The position numbers and the translations under genes are program-made. Below are positions 12,261 through 24,241 of a DNA stretch of 64,000 bases, piece after piece; the first letter of the stretch is position 1; the number at the start of each line of letters is the position of its first letter. Source of the stretch: Diphasiastrum complanatum (Eukaryota > Streptophyta > Lycopodiopsida > Lycopodiales > Lycopodiaceae). The DNA is taken from NCBI GenBank assembly GCA_029204225.1, contig CM055113.1:15516971-15580970 (forward strand). Reading direction: 5' to 3'. A model generated the notes under the pieces. The model searched no databases. It worked only from the letters and a program-made list of their open reading frames with translations, and was not told the origin of the DNA.

Positions 12261-12620
12261 ATTATTAGGCTCATAGCAAATTGCTTCTTATTGTAGCTTC
12301 TATGTAGAAGGTGCATTTGAGCCTTCTTAAGTGAAATCTGTGCCAAAAAAGATTTCATAGCAAATGGTTGCACCTTTCATGGAAAAGGTGCACGCTAATT
12401 TTTTTTTTTTTGTTGTAGTTCTACTAAAAAATCTCCTCAAGCAAAATTTGTGCTAAAAATCTCATATTCAATAGAAAATCTTTTTTAGCAAAAATTTTGC
12501 TTAGAAGGCTGCTGGATTTTTTTTTCATAAAATCTCAAAAATTGTTTTTACGTCCAAAGGTGTGTGTAAAATTCTTTACCTTTTTTTTACACATACCTTT
12601 TATGCAAAAGATTGGCCCTT
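12260..12620. other. AT-rich DNA with short inverted words
   Basis: The stretch repeats AAGGTGCA / TGCACCTT and AAATCTGTGCC / GATTTCATAGCAAA words in both orientations and has T-tracts, resembling a small fold-back element. It is also present in copy B (about 57030-57390). Borders cannot be set. Confidence 0.35.
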
Positions 12621-12734
12621 TTTCCAAGTTTCAATAGATTTTGTTCATTTTTTTGGAGTAAGCTGGTGGAGGGGTTTTTTGCTTCCTAACTCGGGGGGGT
12701 GTGGGCCTTGTAGGGCCTGCTTGTTGAACTTTTG

Positions 12735-13190
12735 AGTAATAAGTAAAGATCCATGCCAAATAAGTCAAAGATGGCCCTGGCATAAATGAGTATGCCTTCA
12801 CCTGTAGGAGAATGTAGGCGGAAGGTACACATAAATCCAAGACATCCAATAGAGGAAGAATAGCTCTTACAAACGTGTCTTTACTGAGAGAATGTCAGAG
12901 GAAGTTGCACAAAATTCTATAAGTGTTCCACCTAAGAAAGTGTGTCTCTTTCTTTTAAGATAAGTCAAAAGTGAATTTATGTGGGATAAGATGTGTTGAG
13001 AATCAAAGGATTGGATCCACACCAAATAGGCCAAAAAAGTATGACTTGCAATGGCATACATCAATGTGAGTTCACCAATAGGAGAATGTGGCCGAAGATA
13101 CACAAAAATCTAAGACATTCAACAAATGAAGACTAGTTGTTCTCTAGTGTGGGTGGAAGCTCAACAAAGGTCCAAGACAATCAATACAAG
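12735..13190. repeat. Diverged tandem repeats, ~125/260-bp period, copy A
   Basis: Blocks ending AGGAGAATGTAGGCGGAAGG...CCAAGACATCC (about 12806-12848), GAGAATGTCAGAGGAAGTTG (12889-12908), GGAGAATGTGGCCGAAGATA (13081-13100) and GTGGGTGGAAGCTC (13148-13161) repeat one theme. A longer similarity links GATCCATGCCAAATAAGTCA (about 12750) with GATCCACACCAAATAGGCCA (about 13014). Open frames across it translate into similar peptides only because the DNA repeats. Copy B is at about 57500-57955. Confidence 0.6.
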
Positions 13191-13199
13191 AAGAACAAT

Positions 13200-14024
13200 T
13201 GTTATGGACAGAGCATCAAAGTCAATTATGCAAGTTTTTTGATTTAATCGAAGCATGTCCCCTATAAAACATAATATCTCAGAAATTCTTTGTAATATGT
13301 TATATTTAGATGCTTACATGAAGGAGGAGTACTAGAGAATATTTGATTTTGGTATAAGAATCTATATTTTAGATATGTTTAGACATTGAACTAAGATTAG
13401 TGCATCTAGCAAAAAAACATAGAGACTAAAGAGAAGAAAAATGATCTAAATACTCATTTTTCGAGAACAGAAATTATATATGAAAAAAATTAAAACGCAT
13501 AATAATTACATACTATTGAATTGATTAAAAATCATTATAAAAAAAACCACAAAAATGAACACAACATAGATTATCAAACCAAATTTTTTATATTTTCAAA
13601 TTTGTCTATACGGAAAAAATTTAAATGTAGAATTTTTTTTAAAATTTAAAATCTTACAGATTACTCAAAAAATAGATATTTGACAAAAGAATAATAATTC
13701 AGAATATTTTGATTTTTTTATTTCTTATAATTACTCTATTCGCTACAAAACGAATAGACTAATTATAAAAATTTAATAAATATATATACATTCAAAGTTA
13801 AATTTTAGAACTTATCTCATTTATTATAAGCTTAAACTATCGTAAATCAATTATTATTGAGATTTACTAAAATTAAAACATACTATTATTTTTAGAAAGT
13901 TTTATAATCATACATATAAAATATAAAATTTCTCTAAAATTTGCATATATAATATTTAAAAATTTCAATACATTCATTAAACATTTCAAATAAGATAAAA
14001 TATAATCCTTTTGAATATTAACAA

Positions 14025-14055
<31 letters not shown>

Positions 14056-14990
14056 ACAAAATAGCATTAAAATTTGAACTTTGAATAAATAACATTGAGA
14101 AAATAATTATTTTCATTTTTATTTTCATAGAAAATTTGAATATATTTCCAATTGTTCAAAAGTCAAAGGAATTGATATTTTGAGAGTTTTTTTTATTTTT
14201 TTATTTTTATTTTCTGCCCATGACCCAACAAAAGTGTAGCACATTACGTGCTACTCTTTTTATGGACAAAAATTGTGGGTTGATACATAATGAAAAATTT
14301 GACTAACCATTTTTTAAAGGTTCATCACAAGATGCTTTGTTACCCTTTAAATATAAGTTTATTTTGAGTATGAAAAAATGTTTATGAAGTTGTAAAAACT
14401 ATCAAAACGATAAAATTAATTTTTTTTTTAAAGACAATTTGACCAGTAGCACACGAAATTGGCTCCAAAAGAATTAGTTAAAAAACAATAGAAGAAATTA
14501 TTATCATTTAAATTTTTTGTAGGCAGCACATTTACAACTCCATGAACGATTTTCCATAGTCAAAATAAGTCTATATTTAGAAGGTAGGCAAGTGCCTTAC
14601 TACCATTTTATTTTTGTTATGAAAAAATAGTTGTAAAGTTCTTGTTGGACACTTAGTGGGTCCCACTAATAAAGTAGTGTTCGACTAGGCTTACCGACTG
14701 GGCACTTGGACCCTAGGTATAAATATAGAGGCCCATAATGACAAACTCAAGTTACAATAAGGATTCTATTTTGGCCAAAATGGGACTCATGTGAGTTACT
14801 TTGTGCTAATATTATAACCATTAGATTTTCTTGAAGGTTAGTTGAAGGGTTTGGATTAGAATCCTTGCCTCAATGAAGTAGCCAATAAGATTAAGGGGCT
14901 AGGGGCTTTCCCAAATATAACTAGGCACCATTTGTACTCTATTATCATCTTCAATATCAGGTGAAAACTTTGCCCATTTGAGAATCAGGC
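13200..14990. other. AT-rich DNA, no gene
   Basis: Very AT-rich with many homopolymer runs. It includes an (AT)n tract at 14029-14055, which marks the left edge of DNA absent from copy B. A sequence TGTTGGACACTTAGTGGGTCC near 14643 looks LTR-like, but no partner was found. Confidence 0.5.
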
Positions 14991-15102
<112 letters not shown>

Positions 15103-15199
15103 GGACTCTATTTTATGGTAATTATGCTTTTTTTTTACTTCAAAAGCAGCAAATATAAAGCTTTTTTTCCTATATTGTACAAAAAACTACTATAAAATG

Positions 15200-15718
15200 T
15201 GTTGTGTCCATGACTAGTAAGTAGGATTCAGTATACTCCTAGTCTTGGATACACGGTACTCCAGTAAATCAAGCTGTTAGTTATGCCACATCATACCGGA
15301 TGTGACCCGAAAGTAACTAATATCCTTTTGAGGCCCAGAACACACTAAATAGAGTTAGACAAGGTATGAGACAGTGTATGCATGTGTACATTTATCAATA
15401 GCAATTCTATGAATAGGTGGTCCATGCTTAGGACTCTATTCTAGGTGAATTTATGTATAGAGAACTTAGGGCTATGCATGGCTATGTGCCCATGATGCTT
15501 TTGGCTCTATATATTGAGGCCAAACTAGCCCTACTCCCCATTGTGATCATGGATTCATTGCCAGGGTTTCACTCTACATTCATGCTTCTTGTTCCTTGGC
15601 TTGGGGGTGAAGCTTCTAGACTTGATTGATTGCTTCTACTTGGTTGGGTGGTTGCTCCATAGTGTGTTTTCCATTGTGTTTTGTCTTGTAAGCAGGATCT
15701 TAGGGAGCTTCCCTTATA
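15200..15718 (+). repeat. Left LTR of the non-coding LTR element
   Basis: The LTR starts TGTTGTGTCCATG at 15200 and ends ...CCCTTATA just before TGGTATCAAAGC. A TATA-like CTATATATT lies near 15506-15514. It aligns patchily with 18055-18498. Confidence 0.6.
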
Positions 15719-15719
15719 G

Positions 15720-15731
15720 TGGTATCAAAGC
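15720..15731 (+). other. Primer binding site (tRNA-iMet type)
   Basis: TGGTATCAAAGC has one mismatch to TGGTATCAGAGC and sits one base after the LTR end. Confidence 0.75.
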
Positions 15732-15739
15732 AAGGCTTA

Positions 15740-18040
15740 CGAAGATTGGAGAATATGGAGAAGGGCTAAGTTTCGTCGCACATCCTCAAGTGCGTAATGA
15801 AGTTGTCCAGAGGGTTTGGTAGGAATCAGTCACCATTAAGGGCCTCAAAAAGTCAAAATTTAGTGTATTTTTTATGATTTTTGAGCATGACTAACTCTTG
15901 ATAGTGGAGCTAAAACCTATGAAAATATCTACAATATGAAAGATAGTTGTATTGCCTCCAATTTGAGCGCTCATGCACCCAATTTAGTGGTGGGAGGCTT
16001 AGGCACTGATCTCCTTACATTTTGCTTGTTGGCGCCCTCCATAAAAGCTATTTTTGGTGGATCTAACCTATGCTTTCTTGTTGGACATGTTTGAAGCTTC
16101 TATTCCTCTCTAAACAAATCTAAAAGCAAAGAATTTTTAAGAGAAAAAGCTGGTGGTATGGGACATCAGTGATTCTAAAGAGATTTTCTTGTGTGAGAGT
16201 GATTTGTAGACCAATGGTTAGTGGGTACTGTAATGGTAGTGGTAATACAAGCAAGAGAATTCATTGGCTATTTGTGTTAGGGTATTTTAAAAAACTATGA
16301 GATATATATTTGAATCCCAAATGGTATCTCATAATTTACAACATTTGGAGGCCTTAAAATCTAGTAGAACCCATATTTTTATAAATTTATTGAATATAGG
16401 ACAATTGGCTTTCATATAAATCCTTTCTAAGGTGAACTAAATTCTGAAGGACTAGTTACTATTATAAGAAATTCTACTTCCATATGGATGTGAATTCGAC
16501 TTGGAATCTATTGAAATTTTTAGTTGATTTAGATTCAATGAAGGAATGACTAAATTCATGGAATTTAGACTTCTTGAGCCCAGACGGTTTCTCTATTTGA
16601 TACTCAATTATTAAAAGTAATATTTGTGTCACTTAGGATAAAATATTTTATGATCTGGAAAAAAATTATGGTTTGTAATAGTGTCGAACGTTCATTATTG
16701 ACTTTTTTGTAATAGTGTTAGATGCTCATTACTGACATGCTTATAACCTTTTAATATTTTAAACATTGATTCTCGAGGAACTTTTAAATTGAAATTATGG
16801 AATTTCTTTTAGAAAAAAGGAGATGAAGTGATAAGGTTGCATAAATTTCTTAGAGGAATCCAGTACTGTACAAAAGTTGGACTATCCAAGGAAAATAGAG
16901 GAGCTCTCTAGGGATTGTTGAGAATCTTAATCTTTTGTCCTTAATTACCTGATTGATCGCATAATTTAGATAACTCATATCTTGCTAAAAATCAAGTTGG
17001 AAGAATAATCTTGAAATCAGTAATTTTTCTTGAGGTAGAAGATTTTGGAATGATTCTTATATTTCCTGAGTTGTGTGTTGGACATACACTCCAGTATCTT
17101 TTAATGATTAATTGTGATTTAGAATTTTTCTAATTATAGTTGACGAATCATAAAATTCTAAATATTTATGATTGATGGATCATGAATATATGCTTAATTG
17201 TTATTAAGTAAATATGATGCTTCTTATGTATAATGAGTAATTTACGATCTTCTAAACGAGTGACAATTAGATCAATAATTTGGAAAATCTAAATTTCTTT
17301 ACTCTAACGGTTAATTGAGAATGTATGTATCTTACATGCATTTTCATAAGATAATTTGTTTTTGCTTATAGAGGGGTTGTTTAATCTAGTGGATGCTATT
17401 TCGCTATAGATTATAGTTTAGAGGTGCTTGTGCACTAGGTTCAATCTAGATCTTCGTAAATTGTAGGAGACAAGTAAATTTATTGAGATTTAGAGACATT
17501 GTTGATTTCTTGCACGTGATGCTAGAAATGGGACATTTAACTCATTAGAGTAGTTGTAGTTCTCTAGATTGAGTTATAAAAGTATGAGGCTTGATAGATC
17601 TCCTAGAGATTTTGGTTGATTGAATTATTGTGCTTGGAATATTGGGATATTCTAGTAATATACATACCGAAAAGCATTATTGTCTATAAGGAATTGTGGA
17701 CAAGTTTTAGACTATAATTGAAATGGAATTTCTTTAGCTTTGGAACATGATCTTTCAAATAATGAATAATTCAACTAGTGATTCATGTAAATTAAATTTG
17801 CATGAAGGTGATATTATTGGTTTGGAGAGAATCATACCCAATAGGAAAATTTATTTCTTATTGTACTTCTAAAAGTTGATGTAGTACTTTAGAACAGAAA
17901 TAAACAATTGGAAAATTGTTCTATCTCTAAGTACTTATTTGATATTGAAATTAGACTAAGGATAATGATTTTATGAGTAAGTGCGAAAGTTAACAAATTG
18001 GTTTATTAACTTTTTGCCAGCTTTGAGGAAAAAACTTGTT
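15740..18040. other. Interior of the LTR element, no coding seen
   Basis: AT-rich with stops in all frames and no recognised retroelement domain. The stretch 16900-17190 resembles 45590-45830 in the same orientation (shared GATTTTGGAATGATTCTTA, CCTGAGTT, CAGTATCTT / CAAGTATCTT, CTAAATATTTATGAT). Confidence 0.55.
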
Positions 18041-18053
18041 TAAGGGAGGAAGA
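18041..18053 (+). other. Polypurine tract
   Basis: TAAGGGAGGAAGA immediately precedes the TG start of the LTR at 18055, as expected for plus-strand priming. The copy B version is AAAGGAGGAAGA. Confidence 0.75.
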
Positions 18054-18054
18054 T

Positions 18055-18498
18055 TGTTACGTCCACGTCTTGTACATTAGGATTCGAAATAATCTCACAC
18101 TTGAATATTTGGTACTCCAATGTACAAGATTATTAGTTATGCCACGTCACTCCAAACTGGATTAAAAATGTAATTAATAATCTTGTGAGAACTTAAATGC
18201 TCTAATTAGGACTTATGGAACTAGTACATAGTAAGTGCTTGAAGTGCATGTTAAGAAGATCAGAAGCAATTGGTTGAGAATTGACATCCTATATGGAATA
18301 TTCCTAGGCTTTTGAAGTCTATATAACATGTAGGAACTCACCCATCCAGGACCTGATTTTATTCAGTCATTGTAGCTCGGGGGAGAAGTTGACTGGGAAT
18401 TGACTCTTGGCTTCCAGCTACTTGGGTGGTTGGGCTCCACAATAGTCCTTTTGGTGCATGCAATAGGATCTAGAGGAACTCACTTGATGATCCTTACA
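18055..18498 (+). repeat. Right LTR of the non-coding LTR element, copy A
   Basis: The LTR starts TGTTACGTCCACG after the purine tract and ends ...CCTTACA. A TATA-like CTATATAAC is at about 18321-18329. The copy B orthologue lies at 59037-59478 with only scattered differences. Confidence 0.7.
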
Positions 18499-18542
18499 AT
18501 GAACATTTCAATCTTATATGTCTTATGGTACAAAGAAATTAG

Positions 18543-19440
18543 TTCATCTTGACGACAATAGTTCACACACTATTGAAGGTGAAGTCACAATAAGATTGAG
18601 CTTCCAAGCATGATCAATTCAAGTTACTACTGGATGTTATGTATGTACCAAAATTGTTAACAAATCTGTTATCAATAAGCAAATTTACTAATTTAGATCA
18701 GAGGATAGAATTTGAATCTAATTAATGCATAATTTTTGATAGGACAAATAAGGTCCTTGCACTCAAAAAGAGACATGGATACTTAAATATAGATTGATTT
18801 ATTATTCTTCTGAGACAAGTCAAGTCTTAAATACTTCTCTTCTAGTTAATAAAACATTACTTTGGCACTATAGGCTACGTCACTTGAATCATACATTTGT
18901 ATCAAATAGTCCCTAGTACTTGATGTCAATTATCTAGACAAGGGTCCTTGTCTTTCATAGCTGCATTGTCAGATTCCATTTAGATCAAGTCATAAGCATG
19001 TAACAACAAGTGTTCTAGATGTTGTTCATTCAGATATATGTGGCCCAATGCAAATCTTATCCTTGGTTGGTACAAAGTTCTTTTATTACTTTTATTGATG
19101 AATTTTTGAGAAAAATAGGTGTTTATTTTAATAAGCAAAAATTGAAAGCTTTCAACCTCTTTAGACAATTCAATGAGCATGTAGAACTCGAAACTAATAA
19201 TAGAATCAAAGCATTGAGTTCAGACAACAATGGTAAATACATCTCAACCAAATTCAAAGAGTATTGCCTTAGCATAGACATTGAGAAACACTTTCTTACT
19301 TCTTATTCACCTTAGTCGAATGGACTTACTAGGAGAAAGAATCGGACCTTAGTCAAAGCGGCTAAGTGTATGCTTGCTCACGTGACACTACCGAAGTTCT
19401 TTTGGACTTAAGCTATTTCCACTACAACTTATATTTATCC
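18543..19440 (+). pseudogene. Copia GAG-pre-integrase and integrase relic, copy A
   Basis: The plus-strand translation in shifting frames gives SSHTIEGE, then KLLTNLLSISKFT (near 18650), LALKKRHGYLNID, LWHYRLRHLNHTF (zinc-binding region, near 18860) and the integrase core from about 19019: DICGPM, then FIDEFLRKIGVYF, LSSDNNGKY and an open 98-codon stretch ending LTSYSP. After a stop comes SNGLTRRKNRT, where the catalytic Glu of the VERKN motif is replaced by Arg. At least five frameshifts or stops are present. RT is missing. Confidence 0.8.
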
Positions 19441-20860
19441 AAATCACTTTTAAGTTAACCAATAAATCCTTCATAAAAAGATCCGTTAACTGTGCAAGTA
19501 TCAGTTCCAACAATACGTGATCATATGTCTATGTTCACCGACTAGGTTAAGTGCAGCAAATAACCTAGTAATCATGAATACATCATAGATCCATACAAGA
19601 TTTAATCGTGCACATATGTGAATAATCTCACTATGACCCAGTACATACACATATGTCTTTATTTGTTAGATTTGTAACTGATCTACAAAAAAATTCTATT
19701 TCTCTTCAATAAATAGCATATCTGAAAAATTCCTGAGACTAAGAACACATTCTCTCTCAAGAGTTTTCTAACCTCCTTACAACTTGGCACCAAAATTTCA
19801 CCCAATCAACCCATCCTTGATCCAAGTACTCCGACAAAGATTAGGTTGATTAAATATATGATCAAAATTACTTCTATCCCATAACAACTAGGATTAGTAA
19901 CTTCTGATCTAACTCAGTAACACTTATAATGATTTCCAATTTCAATCCATCTCTAGTTCTAGATTGTTCAACACAATCTCTAAAAAATTTCTCTCAAATC
20001 TATACAACTAATAGTTCTTTTAATAGAATCTTACTCATCACTTCACCCATCATTTCAGAAGAAATTTTCAATTTCTTATAAAAGTTTGTCCAAGAGATGA
20101 AATAAAAATATCAAAATCATGAAAAGTCAATAATAAGCACCTTCCAAATAGGATTCACTCTATTATACACAAGACTTTTCCTCTAGATATTCTCAAGTTG
20201 AACACAAGTGATAGTAACTATCATCTATTTGAGATGTATCTATGCATAAGAGACAATCTGGGATTTAAGAAATTGAAATTTTCAATATCTTGGAATATTT
20301 AAATTGCAAGCCTAATCCAAGTAGTAATTTACATGATTATGAACAGTCCTTCAGATTAGAAATAATTCCCATACTGGAGGGATCATATGAATTTAATTTG
20401 ATATCCAAATTTGAGAAATTTAAAAGAATTAAGGGTTCTTTAAAAAATGCGAAATAGCTTTAAGGGCTCTCTGTTTTTGCAAATTATGAGATACTATTAT
20501 GGGTCCGGACTAACCTCAAAATTTTTCAAAATACCCTTCAAGTAACCAATGGTCAATTTTTTTATATCATGAATAGGTACTCAAATTTACCATTGACAAT
20601 CAGATCTTTACAGTCTTAGAATTTGCTTTCCAAAATTACTAATGTCCCATACCACCAATTCTTCTTTCCAAATAACCCTTAACCACCATATCTAATAATC
20701 TAGAGTTCAACCAATTCATTCGGATACCCTATAACAGGTATCAGTACATATCAATATAACCAATCACTGAAGAATCAATAAATTTTATTTTCTGATAGAT
20801 AACAATCCATTTACGAAAGGATGATCAAACCATAAGGCTTCACACATGGATTACTATCAG
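19441..20860. other. AT-rich DNA shared by both copies, partly repeated inverted at 44.5-45.1 kb
   Basis: No gene was recognised. The part at about 19430-20010 has a diverged reverse-complement relative at 44470-45110 (for example CTAGGTTAAGTGCA at 19544 against TGCACTTAACCTAG). A possible short coding relic near 20225-20440 (KPNPSSNLHDYEQSF) is open for 77 codons in copy B (61165-61398) but is not a recognised family. Confidence 0.5.
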
Positions 20861-20892
20861 ATCTTAAGTATCTTTGGTTAGCAAAAATTTTA

Positions 20893-21274
20893 TCAATCAA
20901 GGATCCTTATCCTTAAAAGAAAGCCATTTACTATACTAACAATTTTTAGAATAAGAATTGACATAACTAGTCTTGAAATGGATGCTTTTAGGTACAAAGG
21001 AGTGTCTGTCTCCTTGCGCAATAGAATCTCGTCTTCATCAATGTCAAATTGTCTGTTATCTATTAGAAGATGTATGCGTAGCATCATTTACATTTGTTTC
21101 AAAGTAAGATTCAAACATATTTTGCATTGCTTCATCGTGTTGTACCTCATCATCATCATCATCATTAGAATCGAGTGCATTACTCTTTTCTCCAATTGTA
21201 TTTTCCTCTTGAATTTGTTTCATTCTTTGTTCTCTCATGTCTATCAAAACTTGACATTGATTGTAACTAAACAT
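20893..21274 (-). pseudogene. Coding-like relic, possibly CACTA transposase
   Basis: Two overlapping minus-strand open frames read REQRMKQIQEENTIGEK, an Asp run, DEAMQNMFESYFE, then in another frame DEDEILLRKETDTPLYLKAS and ISRLVMSILILKI. The pattern TPLY.gaS.S.l...ilil.l loosely resembles the N-terminal part of TNP2-type CACTA transposases; this is a pattern impression only. In copy B (61851-62240) a GAA codon has become TAA. The copia element at 21284 is inserted just upstream of this frame. Confidence 0.35.
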
Positions 21275-21278
21275 GGAA

Positions 21279-21283
21279 GGATC
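21279..21283. other. Target-site duplication, left
   Basis: GGATC flanks the element on both sides (also 27313-27317). Copy B has a single GGATC at the orthologous uninterrupted position (about 62238-62242), which proves insertion by transposition after, or in only one of, the two copies. Confidence 0.93.
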
Positions 21284-21561
21284 ACTTAAAATTTGCTTTG
21301 CACAGGAACAATAATCATGCTACACACCCTAACACAGACAGAAAATCACTCTCCTCAGCAAGCTCACATAGCAACTGTAATTCTCAAAATGAAATTACAC
21401 TGTACGTATAGTTGTTCACTCAGGCAACCCATGCATGACCCAGGTTCTCGTTGGCGGGACGCGTGTCCCATCGACTTGCCTCGTGGCGAGGCCAACTGAT
21501 CCTTATCCACTGATAGGACGCACAGTACAATAACACAATGATTCTAACTTTAATTCTAACT
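21284..21561 (-). repeat. 3' LTR of the 6-kb copia element
   Basis: 278 bp; on the minus strand it runs from AGTTAGAATTAAAG to AATTTTAAGT. Similar sequences are at 27037-27312 and 63258-63532. The termini are AG...GT, not TG...CA. The pair within the element differs at roughly a dozen or more positions. Confidence 0.93.
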
Positions 21562-21575
21562 CTCTCCCTTAAAGT
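21562..21575 (-). other. Polypurine tract of the 6-kb copia element
   Basis: The minus strand reads CTTTAAGGGAGAG directly before the AGTTAG start of the 3' LTR. Confidence 0.75.
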
Positions 21576-21614
21576 AGAGTCATTTTTTATACAGTCATAT
21601 ACATAGCTTTAAAG

Positions 21615-22249
21615 TCAACAAACTTTAAATACAGAAAGTTTTGATCTAAACTTATCAAACTTTTCTCCAGTAAGTGGCTTAGTGAAAATATCAGCTAGTT
21701 GTTCTTCTGTGCTACAATGAACAACATGAATTTCATGACTTAGCAGCCTCTCACATATGAAGTGATATTGAATCTCAATGTGTTTAGTTCTCGCATGGAA
21801 CATTGGATTCTTTGCTAGCTGAATGCCACTCTGACTGTTGCTATGTATAGTTGTGAGATTTTTCTGCTTCATGCCAATTTCTTCCAAGATTTGTCTCAAC
21901 CATATAGCTTCTTGTGCAGCACTACACATTGCCTTATACTCTGCTTCTATGGTGGAAAGAGCAATTGTACTTTGCTTCTTACTAGACCAGGAAAAGCAAT
22001 TACCACAAAACTGGAATATATATCCTGTGGTGGATCTACGATCATCATAATCACCTCCCTAGTCCGCATCCACATAGCCACACAACTCAGGTAAACCATC
22101 ACGCTTCCTGTAAATCAAGCCATACTCTGAAGTACCTTTCACATAACGCAAAATGCGTTTAGCTGCTTTCAATGCGTTTCCGTAGATGCTGCCATAAACT
22201 GACTTACAATGCCAACAACATAGCATATATCTGGTCTAGTTGTGGTAAG
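21615..22249 (-). pseudogene. Copia RT C-terminus and RNase H
   Basis: This continues the pol frame after a TAA at 22250. It reads TTTRPDICYVVGIVSQFMA, then TGA at 22171-22169, a frameshift, GYVDAD with a TAG at 22071-22069 where Trp is expected in the RNase H start, RRSTTGYIFQFCGNC, SKKQSTIALSTIEAEYKA, EAIWLRQILEE, SNSQSGIQLAKNP, FHARTKHIEIQYHF and LADIFTKPLTGEKF. The last 104 codons (21929-21615) are open. The conserved RNase H acidic residues in VDAD and the Glu of EAEYKA are present. Confidence 0.9.
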
Positions 22250-24241
22250 TTAAATCAAGCTCCCTACTAACTGTCTATATAGCGTAGCATCAAATGACTG
22301 TGATTCATCAAGCTTAGAAATATTTTTACTTGGTTCAATAGGAGTGTTTACTGGTTTGCAATCCTGCAACCTAAACCTGTGTAGTAACTCTTTGACATAC
22401 TTCACCTGTGTTAAACCCACTTCATGTCCTTTTTGCCACACTTCTACTCCAAGGCAGTAATGCATTAGGCTGAGATCCGTCATTTCAAATTGTTCCATGA
22501 GGTCTTTCTTGATCATGTCTATCATCTCTTGATTATTTCCCGTAATAATCAAGTCATCAACGTAAAGAGCAATCAAAGAAACCATACCATCAAAGCATAA
22601 GACATATAGATTTGGATCAGAATGTGTTCTCACCATCCCCTATGAATGAAAGTAGGCATCAATCTTGCTATACCACGCACGTGGTGCTTGTTTAAGACCA
22701 TAAAGCGCTTTCTTCAAGCGACATACTTTATTTTCTTGTCCTTTCGTTACAAAGCCTTCAGGTTGATCCATGAACACTTCTTCTTCTAACTCACCATTAA
22801 GAAAAGCAAATTTCACATCCATCTGATGCAAAGGCCAACCAAGATGTGAAGCTAAAGCAATAAGTAGACGCAGAGTATTCCACTTACACACCGGCACAAA
22901 GGTCTCCTCATAGTCAATGCCTTTATTTTGTGCGTACCCTTTGATTACCAATCTTGCTTTGTGCTTTGCTATGCTTCCATCTGCATGATACTTAGTTCTA
23001 TATACCCATTTGCAACCAATGGATTTCTTGCCAACTGGTGGTTCTACTAAGTCCCATGTGCTATGCTTAGCAATTGACTCCATCTCCTCTCCCATGGCCT
23101 TGATCCAAATGTCACCATCCTTCGCTTCACCATAAGTCGAAGGTTCTTTGCTTTGAACAATGCTGGAAAACAGAGCATAATTTGCTTCATAACTTTCAGG
23201 TAGTATCTTCTCTCTTGTTGATCTTCGTAGCTCTCCCTGGTTGGATGATCCTGGAAAGTCATCTATATCATGGCTCTCCATCAATCTCTCAAACCACTTA
23301 GGGATCTTTCTGTCAGGTGATCGGCTTCCTGGTAAAAATGTATCCCATGGTACATCCTTCTCCTTGCGTTTGTCACCTGCAATTTCAATCCTTCTTGCAC
23401 CAAAAGGTTTGTCCCTACCTCTCCAACCTGTTTCTTGAGGTTGAGTAGTAGTATCTTGAGATGTATCCTCATGTTCATCACTCGGAAGGTCAATGAATGG
23501 ATCATCATCAGGTGGTATCCTCACTATACCATTTTTCCTACTGGATGTGTCTATCTTCTCAGTATCTTCGTCTTCATACATCTTGGATTCATCAAAGATA
23601 ACATCTCGGCTTATATGGATTTTGTTTTCGACTGGATCAAAACATCTATAGCCCTTCACGCGATCATCATATCCTAGGAATATGCACTTGATAGATTTTA
23701 CATCAAGTTTACGTCTTTCTTCCTTAGGAATATGTACAAAGGCCTTACATCCAAAGATTCGCAAGTGGTTCACCTTTGGCTTCTTCTTTGTGAATGCTTC
23801 CTCAGGTGTTATTTTTGGTATGGCAATGGTAGGACTTCTATTTTGAAGATAGACTGCCGTGCTACATGCTTCTGACCAAAAATCTTTTGGTAATTTCATC
23901 TCAGCTAGCATAGATCTGGCACTTTCCACAATCGTACAATTTTTGCGCTCAGCTACACCACTGAGAGCAAGAGTATGAGATTGCATAAATTGTCTTTTAA
24001 TCCCACATTGATTACAAAGATCATTGAAGTCATTAGACTTATACTCACCTCCACTATCTGATCTTAGGACTTTGATCTTCTTATCTGTCTGATTTTCGAC
24101 CAAGTTTTTGAAGTTCTTGAAGTTATCAAAAGCATCTGATTTCTTCTTCAAGAAGTATATCCACGTCTTACGTGACATATCATTAATAAAGGTCATAAAA
24201 TAAAAGGCTTTCCTAAGGACATGGTCCTCATGGGCCCGCAT
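22250..24241 (-). pseudogene. Copia integrase core and reverse transcriptase
   Basis: 533 codons are open from 24241 to an in-frame TAG at 22642-22640, and the same frame continues to 22250. Integrase: FMTFINDMSRKTWIYFL, LRSDSGGEY (second catalytic Asp), SGVAERKNCTIVE (catalytic Glu), then KVNHLRIFGCKAFVHIP and SIKCIFLGYDD. RT: WDLVEPPVGKKSIGCKWVY, KARLVIKGYAQNKGIDYEET, MDVKFAFLNGELEEEVFM, YGLKQAPRAWY, the TAG, then LIALYVDDLIITGNN with the YVDD catalytic motif, and LGVEVWQKG. It overlaps the upstream frame because of a frameshift near 24200. Confidence 0.95.

Larger units (their letters stand above)
15200..18498 (+). mobile_element. Non-coding LTR element (LARD-like or decayed copia)
   Basis: Two related direct LTRs bound a 2.3-kb interior with a primer binding site after the left LTR and a purine tract before the right LTR. 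Nothing in the interior translates into gag or pol that I can recognise. The LTRs are strongly diverged, sharing TGTT.YGTCC, TAGGATTC, GGTACTCC, TTAGTTATGCCAC, a CTYGGGGG block and TTGGGTGGTTG in order, so it is an old insertion or two different family members in tandem. No clear target-site duplication is seen. Copy B keeps only the right LTR and 160 bp of interior. Confidence 0.6.
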
